In this document: piece by piece, positions 14,475 through 20,109 of the stretch | Numbering within the stretch: position 1 is the stretch's first letter | Layout: each line of letters begins with the position of its first letter | The notes under the pieces: model-generated | The model's input: only the letters and a program-made list of their open reading frames with translations | Database searches by the model: none | Told to the model about the DNA's origin: nothing | Program-made: the position numbers and the translations under genes | Source of the DNA: UBA2136 sp047635695 | Lineage (GTDB): Bacteria; Pseudomonadota; Alphaproteobacteria; UBA2136 | DNA: 20,109 bases | Reading direction: 5' to 3' | Assembly: GCA_047635695.1 (NCBI GenBank) | Contig: JBLILN010000025.1 | Span: 1-20,109 of the forward strand

Positions 14475-14612
14475 TTAGCGACGGCCAATGCCTTGACGGC
14501 AGTTGTTACGTGGGTTCATTTTGTCGATCACGTATAAACGTCCGCGACGCTTAACAACGATACAAGTACGTGAACGTGTTTTTTTACTACGAATAGATGA
14601 TACTATTTTCAT
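14475..14612 (-). CDS. rpmJ: 50S ribosomal protein L36, zinc-free type
   Basis: This 45-aa gene is found by reading the minus strand from ATG at 14612: it starts MKIVSSIRSKKTRSRTCIVV, continues KRRGRLYVIDKMNPRNNCRQG and ends in IGRR. That is the L36 pattern of the cysteine-poor (C-minus, YkgO-like) type: the zinc-binding CxxC and His of the classic form are absent, although Cys17 and Cys38 remain. AGGAGAG lies before the start. It stands between infA and rpsM, a place that in most bacteria belongs to L36 but that alphaproteobacteria usually leave empty. Confidence 0.9.
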   Translation of the reverse strand: MKIVSSIRSKKTRSRTCIVVKRRGRLYVIDKMNPRNNCRQGIGRR

Positions 14613-14645
14613 TTTTTACTCTCCTGTTTTAGTCAATTTGCAGAA

Positions 14646-14864
14646 TTATTTCTGCCTATATGTAATACGACCTTTTGATAAGTCGTAAGGTGTCATTTCA
14701 ACCGTTACACTATCCCCTGCGAGGATACGAATGTTAAACTGACGCATTTTACCTGAAATGTGAGCCAATATTTCATGGCCGTTTTCAAGCTGCACTTTAA
14801 ACGTTGTATTAGGTAAAATTTCTAACACCTTACCTTCTAATTCAATAACATCGTTTTTAGCCAA
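14646..14864 (-). CDS. infA: Translation initiation factor IF-1
   Basis: IF-1 blocks the A site during initiation. The 72-aa single OB-fold protein is textbook: MAKNDVIELEGKVLEILPN, then FKVQLENGHEILAHISGKMR, then DSVTVEMTPYDLSKGRITYR. It stands 21 bases behind adk, with AAGGAG at the usual distance from its ATG, and is followed by rpmJ. Confidence 0.98.
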   Translation of the reverse strand: MAKNDVIELEGKVLEILPNTTFKVQLENGHEILAHISGKMRQFNIRILAGDSVTVEMTPYDLSKGRITYRQK

Positions 14865-14885
14865 ACTACCTTACTCCTTTATAAA

Positions 14886-15554
14886 TTAAGCCGCTGCTGA
14901 CGCAGCTATTGCTGTTGTCAACGCATTAAAGACGGTGTCCACACTTTGGCCACCATCAAATTCTTGTACCATACCTTGCGCTGCATAGTAGGCTGTTACC
15001 GGTGCAGTTTGCTCACGGTAAACATTTAAGCGGTGACGTAACACATCTTCATTATCGTCATCACGCTTCACAAGCTCTTCACCGGTTATATCACACTTAC
15101 CTGCCACCTTAGGAGGATTATTACGTATGTGATAGACACGGCCACTCTTCGGCGCAAATAAGCGCCCTGCCTGCCTGTCAATTACAACGTCATCAGAGAC
15201 GTTTAAGCAAAAGACATGATCAAGCTGAAGATTATTATTTTTAAACAGTTCGTCCAAGCCCTGAGCCTGAACAACTGTCCTTGGAAAACCGTCAAGAATA
15301 AAGCCGTTTGCACAGTCTTCGTCTTTAATACGACTTTCAATAATTGTTAATACAATTTCGTCAGAAACAAGATCACCACGGTTCATTACCTCTTGTGCTT
15401 GCTTGCCAACTTCGGTGCCCTTCACAATCGCTTCGCGCAGCATATTACCCGTAGAAAGTTGAGGAATATTATATTTCTCTACTAACATTTGAGCTTGCGT
15501 ACCTTTACCAGCACCCGGAGCGCCTAAAAATATGATGTGCATAGGTTTGTTCAT
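14886..15554 (-). CDS. adk: Adenylate kinase, long-lid form
   Basis: Adk interconverts ATP plus AMP and two ADP. The P-loop GAPGAGKGT lies at residues 11-19, the AMP-site STGNMLR and GFPRTVVQA follow, and the LID around RVYHIRNNPPKVAGKCDITG is the long type seen in E. coli, without the four-cysteine zinc set. The product is 222 aa if started at the ATG at 15554, just after the secY stop. A GTG at 15569 would add five residues and overlap secY; ATG at 15542 would give the most family-like N-terminus. I chose 15554, but the ribosome binding site does not decide it. Confidence 0.93.
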   Translation of the reverse strand: MNKPMHIIFLGAPGAGKGTQAQMLVEKYNIPQLSTGNMLREAIVKGTEVGKQAQEVMNRGDLVSDEIVLTIIESRIKDEDCANGFILDGFPRTVVQAQGLDELFKNNNLQLDHVFCLNVSDDVVIDRQAGRLFAPKSGRVYHIRNNPPKVAGKCDITGEELVKRDDDNEDVLRHRLNVYREQTAPVTAYYAAQGMVQEFDGGQSVDTVFNALTTAIAASAAA

Positions 15555-15558
15555 GGGA

Positions 15559-16914
15559 TTATCTCGCACCCTTATTGCGTTTAAACTTCGTTTTCTTCAA
15601 TAGGCTATCGTATTTCTGTGCGATAAGGTGAGACTGAATACGCTCAACCAAATCAATCGTCACACTCACGATAATAAGCAAACTTGTACCACCCATTAAG
15701 TAAGCAGCATTAGCTGGAATATTGAATTGACCCATAATGACTTGTGGTAGATTACAGATGATCACTAAGTAAATAGCACCGATCAGAGTAATACGTTTCA
15801 AGATATAGTCGAAGTATTCAGCTGTTGCTTTACCTGGACGGATACCCGGTACAAAACCATTTTGCTTTTTTAAGTTATCAGCAGCGTCTTTAGAATTAAA
15901 CGTCACTGTTAACCACCAGAAACACATTACGATAAGGAAAGCCGAAAAGATAATCATGTAAATAGGTTGTCCTGGTGTTACCCAAGCAGCAAGCCATTGT
16001 GCCCAGTCAGCATTCGGGTTCATGTTAACAACACTCAATGCCGCCATCAAAATAGAGCTCGCAAAAATAGCTGGCATAACACCACCCATGTTGATTTTCA
16101 ATGGCATGTGTGAAGCTTCTGAGCTACCCACCATATTACGTTTTGGATATTGTACAAGCACCTTACGGCGGGCTGTTTCCATGTAAACCACAGCGAAAAT
16201 TGTAATCATTGCAACTGCAAAGACTGAAACACCGATATAACCAGCAACAGCACCCACACGCATTTGTTCAATTGTTTGGTAAATAGCCGCAGGTAGTTCA
16301 GCAACAATACCTGCAAAAATAAGAACAGATACACCCTGACCAATACCACGGCCTGTAATTTGCTCACCTAACCACATCAAGAACATTGTTCCTGTCATCA
16401 ATGTAAAGGCGGCTTGTAGTTTAAACATCGCACCAGAAGTAACAACAAGGTTCACAGTTTCACTACCAAAGGTCGCTGTCTGCTGTTCCCAGCCCATTGC
16501 ATAGGCATAGCCCTGACCAAATGCGATAAACAGCGTCAGATAACGTGTATATTGTGTTATTTTACGTTGCCCCATTTCACCCTCTTTCTTCAAGTCAGAG
16601 AGGGCTGGGTAAGCAAATGATAGCAGCTGCATAATAATAGATGCGCTAATATATGGCATAACACCCAGTGAGAAGACAGCCATACGGCTCATCGCACCAC
16701 CAGTAAACATGTTTAGCATGTCCATAATACCGCCAGTAGAAGTTGTATTAACCTGTGACAATGTCAACGCGTCAACACCAGGTACAGGGATATGTGTCCC
16801 TAAACGGAAAACAATGAGGGCACCTAATACAAATAGAATACGCTTTTTAAGCTCACTAGACTTCGCTAGTAAACCTGCCATCTCTGTACGACTACCCATC
16901 GGTGTTGTTGCCAT
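15559..16914 (-). CDS. secY: Protein translocase subunit SecY
   Basis: SecY is the channel of the Sec translocon in the inner membrane. The 451-aa protein has ten membrane segments by eye; the first cytoplasmic part includes ELKKRILFVLGALIVFRLGT and the plug region VPGVDALTL. Conserved stretches include GVMPYISASIIMQLL, GQGVSVLIFAGIV and the cytoplasmic loop GFVPGIRPGKATAEY. It is encoded after rplO, with a 93-base gap containing a large hairpin, and is followed by adk with only four bases between stop and start. Confidence 0.98.
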   Translation of the reverse strand: MATTPMGSRTEMAGLLAKSSELKKRILFVLGALIVFRLGTHIPVPGVDALTLSQVNTTSTGGIMDMLNMFTGGAMSRMAVFSLGVMPYISASIIMQLLSFAYPALSDLKKEGEMGQRKITQYTRYLTLFIAFGQGYAYAMGWEQQTATFGSETVNLVVTSGAMFKLQAAFTLMTGTMFLMWLGEQITGRGIGQGVSVLIFAGIVAELPAAIYQTIEQMRVGAVAGYIGVSVFAVAMITIFAVVYMETARRKVLVQYPKRNMVGSSEASHMPLKINMGGVMPAIFASSILMAALSVVNMNPNADWAQWLAAWVTPGQPIYMIIFSAFLIVMCFWWLTVTFNSKDAADNLKKQNGFVPGIRPGKATAEYFDYILKRITLIGAIYLVIICNLPQVIMGQFNIPANAAYLMGGTSLLIIVSVTIDLVERIQSHLIAQKYDSLLKKTKFKRNKGAR

Positions 16915-16964
16915 TTTATTATTCCTACTTCGGTATATTTAATTTCAAAATTATTTTAAGTAAT

Positions 16965-16998
16965 ACATCTCCCCCAAGCCAAGGCTTAGAGGAGGTGT
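16965..16998. repeat. Long hairpin between rplO and secY
   Basis: ACATCTCC (16965-16972) pairs with GGAGGTGT (16991-16998), with one imperfect position, and inside it AAGCC (16976-16980) pairs with GGCTT (16983-16987). On the minus strand no T-run follows, so it may be an attenuator, processing site or mRNA stabiliser within the operon. Confidence 0.55.
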
Positions 16999-17007
16999 AA
17001 AATGTGA

Positions 17008-17517
17008 CTAGCGATCAGCTTTTTTCTTAAGCTTAATACCACTCATGTCTGGTTTTGGAGCAATAAGATTCAACTTACCACCTGCTTTTTCGATTTTCTC
17101 GATAGCAGATTTAGTTGCATGCTTCGCTTCAATGATGAACTTAACAGTCACATCACCGTGTCCAAGAACTTTAAGACCATCGTGTGCTTTCTTCGTGTAA
17201 CCGATTTCTTGCAAAGTTGCGATAGTAATAGGCTTCGTAATATCCAAACGACCGTCCTGAGCTAAAAACTCAAGATCACCAACGTTAATAGTTGTGTAAA
17301 CTGTACGGAAGTTGAAATTGTTGAAACCACGCATTGGTAAGCGACGGTATAGTGGGTTTTGTCCACCCTCAAAACCGATAAATACTTTACCACCACTACG
17401 TGCGCCTAGACCTTTTTGGCCTCGACCAGATGTTTTACCTTTAGAACCTTCACCGCGACCTACGCGTGTGTGAAGTTTTCTTGCGCCTTTGTTATCAGCT
17501 AATTCGTTTAGTTTCAT
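17008..17517 (-). CDS. rplO: 50S ribosomal protein L15
   Basis: The 169-aa protein begins MKLNELADNKGARKLHTRVG and has the glycine-rich GRGEGSKGKTSGRGQKGLGA run in residues 20-41, followed by FEGGQNPLYRRLPMRGFNN. Length is slightly above the E. coli form (144) because of the C-terminal domain and a basic end. It stands between rpmD and secY as usual. Confidence 0.98.
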   Translation of the reverse strand: MKLNELADNKGARKLHTRVGRGEGSKGKTSGRGQKGLGARSGGKVFIGFEGGQNPLYRRLPMRGFNNFNFRTVYTTINVGDLEFLAQDGRLDITKPITIATLQEIGYTKKAHDGLKVLGHGDVTVKFIIEAKHATKSAIEKIEKAGGKLNLIAPKPDMSGIKLKKKADR

Positions 17518-17585
17518 GACTCGGTTTCCCTTTTGCCTAATTGTTAGCTTTGTCAGGCGCCATAACGACGCCCAACAAATAATAC

Positions 17586-17777
17586 TTATTTAGATTCGAT
17601 AACTTCTACAAGGTGAGAAACTTTAGAGATCATTCCACGTACTGATGGAGTATCTTCTAGAGTGCGCTCACGGTGCATTTTATTCAAACCTAAACCTTTT
17701 AATGTTGCGCCTTGGTCTTTTTTACGTCCAATTGAACTACCAATTTGCTTCACTGTGATTGTTTTCTTCGCAGCCAT
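17586..17777 (-). CDS. rpmD: 50S ribosomal protein L30
   Basis: This short L30 (63 aa) begins MAAKKTITVKQIGSSIGRKK and has LKGLGLNKMHRERTLEDTPS, the family core, then VRGMISKVSHLVEV. Its ATG overlaps the rpsE stop by one base (TAATG), so the two are translationally coupled. Confidence 0.97.
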   Translation of the reverse strand: MAAKKTITVKQIGSSIGRKKDQGATLKGLGLNKMHRERTLEDTPSVRGMISKVSHLVEVIESK

Positions 17778-18433
17778 TATTTAGTTTCCTCTTTCTTAGT
17801 AGCTTCCGTCTTAGGAGCTGCTTTTTTAGCAGGAGCCTTTTTAGCAGGAGCTTTTTTAGCTTCTTTCGTTTCAACTACAGGAGCCGCTACAACTGGTGTC
17901 GCAACTTTTTGCGCTTCAGCTTGTTCACGGAAACGTGCGAAGTCAGAAACTTTCTTACCGCGCTTTGAAGCAACACCACGTGGTGTTTGCAACTTAGCGA
18001 AAGCAGCAAAAGTAGCCTGGATCATGTTGTAAGGGTTGTTAGAGCCGAGTGACTTTGTCACAACGTCTTTAATACCAACCGCTTCAAATACAGCACGCAT
18101 TGGACCACCAGCGATGATACCACGACCAGGCTGAGCACTGCGTAACATAACGTTAGCTGCACCGAATTGACCTTTGATGTCATGGTGTAGAGTACGACCA
18201 TCACGCATTGGTACACGGATCATTTTCTTCTTAGCGACGTCAGTTGCTTTACGGATAGCTTCAGGAACTTCCTTAGCTTTACCAGAACCCCAACCAACAC
18301 GGCCGTTTTCATCACCTACTACAACGATAGCAGAGAAAGAGAAACGACGACCACCTTTTACAACTTTAGCAACACGGTTAATGCCAACAAGTTTGTCAAC
18401 GAAACCAGAATTGTTTTCTTGATTAAATGCCAT
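17777..18433 (-). CDS. rpsE: 30S ribosomal protein S5 with Ala/Lys-rich tail
   Basis: S5 helps decoding accuracy and sits at the mRNA entry. The conserved part (about 10-165) includes VDKLVGINRVAKVVKGGRR, VGWGSGKAKEVPEAIRKA and GGPMRAVFEAVGIKDVVTKS. Beyond residue 165 comes a Gln/Val/Ala stretch and then a low-complexity tail of repeated KKAPA and KKAAPK units. The 218-aa total is longer than E. coli S5 (167). The gene follows rplR after 18 bases. Confidence 0.97.
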   Translation of the reverse strand: MAFNQENNSGFVDKLVGINRVAKVVKGGRRFSFSAIVVVGDENGRVGWGSGKAKEVPEAIRKATDVAKKKMIRVPMRDGRTLHHDIKGQFGAANVMLRSAQPGRGIIAGGPMRAVFEAVGIKDVVTKSLGSNNPYNMIQATFAAFAKLQTPRGVASKRGKKVSDFARFREQAEAQKVATPVVAAPVVETKEAKKAPAKKAPAKKAAPKTEATKKEETK

Positions 18434-18451
18434 TTTATATATCTTTCCTTA

Positions 18452-18811
18452 CTAGAATTGTAAACCACCTTCACGAGCAGCGTCAGCCAAAGCTTTAACG
18501 CGACCAGCAAAGCGGTTTGCACCACGGTCGAAGTATACTGTTTCAACACCTGCTTTTTTCGCACGTGCAGCAAGTTCTTTACCTACTACAGTAGCGGCGT
18601 CAACAGTGTCACCTTTTTTGATTTCTTTACGTAGTTTCTTGTCTACTGTAGAAGCAGAGGCAAGAGTCACACCGTTCAGATCATCAACGATCTGAGCATA
18701 GATGTGCGTGTTGCTACGATGGCAGCTCAGCCTTGGTTTGCCTTCAACAGCTAAACCTTTAAGCTTATGGCGTACACGGGATGCGCGCCCACGACTTGTC
18801 ATTTGAGACAT
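18452..18811 (-). CDS. rplR: 50S ribosomal protein L18
   Basis: L18 binds 5S rRNA together with L5. The 119-aa sequence has the basic N-terminus (SRGRASRVRHKLKGL), then KPRLSCHRSNTHIYAQIVDD, VYFDRGANRFAGRVKALADAAREGGLQF at the end in family style. AAGGAT lies 9 bases before the ATG at 18811. It is the first ribosomal gene here: no rplF or rpsH precedes it. A promoter and structured leader lie in 18812-18929. Confidence 0.97.
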   Translation of the reverse strand: MSQMTSRGRASRVRHKLKGLAVEGKPRLSCHRSNTHIYAQIVDDLNGVTLASASTVDKKLRKEIKKGDTVDAATVVGKELAARAKKAGVETVYFDRGANRFAGRVKALADAAREGGLQF

Positions 18812-18841
18812 CTATTTATCCTTTATAATTTCATATCTTTC

Positions 18842-18889
18842 AGCTTTTTGGCACTATACCGAAAAGCCACACCTCTGACACAAAGCCAG
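18842..18889 (-). promoter_or_regulatory. Structured leader of the rplR operon
   Basis: In the predicted leader on the minus strand, TCTGGC pairs with GTCAGA (one G-T wobble) around a TTTGT loop at 18889-18873, and GCTTTT pairs with AAAAGC at 18866-18842 with an extra GG/CC pair inside. Leaders with two hairpins often mediate feedback by a ribosomal protein; here that is only a hypothesis. Confidence 0.35.
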
Positions 18890-18895
18890 AAATTA

Positions 18896-18919
18896 CCCGC
18901 AATGTAACTCTTTTGCGGG
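18896..18919. repeat. Inverted repeat overlapping the rplR -10 box
   Basis: CCCGCAA (18896-18902) and TTGCGGG (18913-18919) are perfect 7-bp arms with a 10-base spacer. They cover the -10 box and part of the spacer of the predicted rplR promoter, the typical place for a repressor operator. Confidence 0.5.
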
Positions 18920-18929
18920 GAGCTGTCTA
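18901..18929 (-). promoter_or_regulatory. Promoter of the rplR-led ribosomal operon
   Basis: On the minus strand TAGACA (18929-18924) is followed after exactly 17 bases by TACATT (18906-18901). Transcription would begin near 18894, giving a leader of about 80 bases that contains two potential hairpins. A second, weaker -35-like TTGACT is at 18967-18962. Confidence 0.55.
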
Positions 18930-19049
18930 GTGTTTTCTTAATGAAAATATACAACTTTTTAAGTCAATTCGGCTTTACAACATTAAACATCCGAACTTTA
19001 GATTTTTACTAGATAAATATAACGGCAATATTCCGCACACCTTCTCCAT

Positions 19050-19076
19050 AAAAAAAACCTCCAAAAGGAAGCTTTT
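19050..19076 (-). terminator. Terminator after the 199-codon orphan gene
   Basis: On the minus strand AAGCTTCC pairs with GGAGGTTT (with G-T pairs) around TTTT and is followed by a T8 run (19057-19050). It ends the orphan gene before the ribosomal promoter region. Confidence 0.7.
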
Positions 19077-19100
19077 CTTATTCGTTATGACGTGTCAATG

Positions 19101-19700
19101 TCATACATATTCAGTATAATCTGTATGTTCATCTAGATATTTAAGCACGGCTTCATCTTTAATAGATCCCTTCCATTTAAGATAAAAATCCCAACGAGAA
19201 AGTTTTTGTTTATCTCCAAACACCTCTCGTTCAAAACATTGAAGTATAGACTTAAGTAACAAAGCATCTTTTGGGTAATATACTTCACGCATAACCAATA
19301 GCTTTTCTGGGGATATCGGTGAGCGCTTCGCAGACCATGAATTAGGGTTTTGAACTGCAATATGTGTACCTAAATTTACAGGCGACTTCCAGTCATTATT
19401 CCAGTCAATTATCATTTCGTGATTATTTTCATCATAATAGCGAGTAGCATTAAACTGCGGGTAGTAAAAATAGTCACCACTCCTAATTAACTTTCGACCA
19501 GACATAAGGCATCTATTACCAATAACGTATTCACAACGTTCAAAATAATCCTTCTTAAAGACAGAAACCCGATAGTTACGGTCACCAAATTTTGTACGGT
19601 CAATTTTACCTGCAAAATCATCATGCTCACATTCAATGTGCTCTTGCTTCATTTTAGTAGCAACTTCTTCACTAAAGAAGGCATGGATACGTTTTAACAA
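19101..19700 (-). CDS. Protein of unknown function
   Basis: I do not recognise this 199-aa protein. It appears soluble: no signal peptide or membrane segment, many Tyr, Trp, Asp, Glu and Lys residues, and four cysteines in the frame (residues 24, 56, 64, 154 approximately). The longest open frame has only TTG at 19700 as a start, with no ribosome binding site; ATG at 19652 (Met17) is another possibility. The frame continues upstream through a TAA to an ATG at 19736 that has an excellent AGGAGA site, so the gene may have lost its start by a nonsense change, or be coupled to a tiny upstream peptide. It is a single-gene unit ending at the terminator 19050-19076. Confidence 0.55.
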   Translation of the reverse strand: MLKRIHAFFSEEVATKMKQEHIECEHDDFAGKIDRTKFGDRNYRVSVFKKDYFERCEYVIGNRCLMSGRKLIRSGDYFYYPQFNATRYYDENNHEMIIDWNNDWKSPVNLGTHIAVQNPNSWSAKRSPISPEKLLVMREVYYPKDALLLKSILQCFEREVFGDKQKLSRWDFYLKWKGSIKDEAVLKYLDEHTDYTEYV

Positions 19701-19715
19701 GGAAGGCTGATACTG

Positions 19716-19736
19716 TTAATATTTAAAACAAGACAT
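19716..19736 (-). other. Six-codon open frame upstream of, and in frame with, the orphan gene
   Basis: ATG at 19736 has AGGAGA (19748-19743) at ideal spacing and encodes MSCFKY followed by TAA at 19718-19716. The orphan's TTG start lies 15 bases beyond, in the same frame. It may be the true N-terminus cut off by a nonsense change or a leader peptide. Confidence 0.5.
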
Positions 19737-20109
19737 AAAATGTCTCCTAAAAATGTGCATTTAAGCACTTACTGAACCTATTTATAGATTCTTGAGTGGG
19801 GGTGTGAAGTTTCAACAAACCACTTTTATGGGGTTGGGGTGTTGTTACCAATAAAATTGATAACTAAAATCGGCCAGGGCCAAAGCAAATGTGTTACTTC
19901 ACATTAATATATACGCATTAATTTTGGGATTACAAGACGTAGAGCATCAATAAATATATAATTATCAAAAGTAAACCTTGAAATATCCAGCCCCTCACCT
20001 ATATTTATAATAGAAGTACAAATCAGCCTTTAGGCTTTAACGTTTCAAAAATCTCGAACTTCGAGAATTTATTCATGGGCAAGCGCCTTTTTATTTAGGA
20101 AACATTTAT
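19737..20109. other. Intergenic region at the right edge, no gene seen
   Basis: No credible open frame was found on either strand. The region holds a TTGAAA element with a C5 run (19815-19798, minus strand), a CCCCAACCCC stretch at 19839-19830, a small GTGCATTTAAGCAC palindrome near 19755, and at the far right a probable terminator. The rest is AT-rich. Confidence 0.6.
20047..20066 (-). terminator. Possible terminator of a gene beyond the right edge
   Basis: TCTCGA and TCGAGA form a perfect 6-bp stem with a 3-base loop. Read on the minus strand it is followed by five Ts (20051-20047), as expected for a weak terminator of a minus-strand gene lying beyond the window. Confidence 0.4.

Noticed and set aside
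17745..18032. A 95-codon plus-strand frame opposite rpsE with Ala/Gly repeats
   Set aside because: It is the complement of the Ala/Lys-rich tail of S5; low-complexity coding DNA often opens a frame on the other strand.
11369..19718. Reassignment of TAA to a sense codon, to explain both interrupted frames
   Set aside because: Many conserved genes here end at TAA at the expected place (for example accB, merR, rpsE, rpmJ), so TAA is a working stop.
1..20109. Mobile elements, CRISPR arrays, toxin-antitoxin or defence genes
   Set aside because: No transposase or integrase motif, no direct repeat series and no recognisable defence domain was seen on either strand.

Overview
The window is a piece of an AT-rich alphaproteobacterial chromosome. 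The evidence is gene content and order: bamE (OmlA type), a CBP3-like cytochrome bc1 chaperone, YceD, rpmF, fabH, ihfA and a MerR regulator form a block typical of Alphaproteobacteria, and DUF2155 and a BepA-like M48 protease beside accBC also fit. The order cannot be fixed from sequence alone; a lineage near Rhodospirillales or Kordiimonadales is a guess. Nearly all genes are housekeeping. I see no integrase, insertion sequence, CRISPR array, tRNA or rRNA.

Layout: (1) 97-4016, plus strand: periplasmic M48 protease with TPR tail, a 68-aa orphan, accB, accC and an hpt-type purine phosphoribosyltransferase, closed by a two-way terminator at 4105-4131. (2) 4167-8633, minus strand: a small secreted orphan, then DUF2155 and merR (overlapping by one base), ihfA, fabH, rpmF, yceD and the CBP3-like gene. 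(3) 8732-10453, plus strand: bamE, then two paralogous pilin-like proteins. (4) 10625-11476, minus strand: a membrane-protein gene whose reading frame is broken by one TAA. (5) 11675-18811, minus strand: end of the spc operon plus the alpha operon, read rplR-rpsE-rpmD-rplO-secY-adk-infA-rpmJ-rpsM-rpsK-rpoA-rplQ. (6) 19101-19736, minus strand: an orphan whose best ribosome binding site leads into a six-codon frame ending in TAA.

The genes cover fatty acid initiation (AccB and AccC make carboxybiotin-BCCP for malonyl-CoA, FabH does the first condensation), protein synthesis and export (ribosomal proteins, IF-1, RNA polymerase alpha, SecY), adenylate balance, outer-membrane assembly and quality control (BamE, M48 protease), and nucleoid structure (IHF).

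The less ordinary parts are the two pilin-like proteins behind bamE; the loss of plsX, aroQ, dsbA and aat from places where relatives carry them; a ribosomal operon that starts afresh at rplR; infA and rpmJ sitting inside that operon; and three orphan genes with C-tracts 60-115 bases upstream, two of which also have early in-frame TAA codons. One C9 tract lies between a -35-like and a perfect -10 box, an arrangement like a phase-variable promoter. I found no clearly new multi-gene system.
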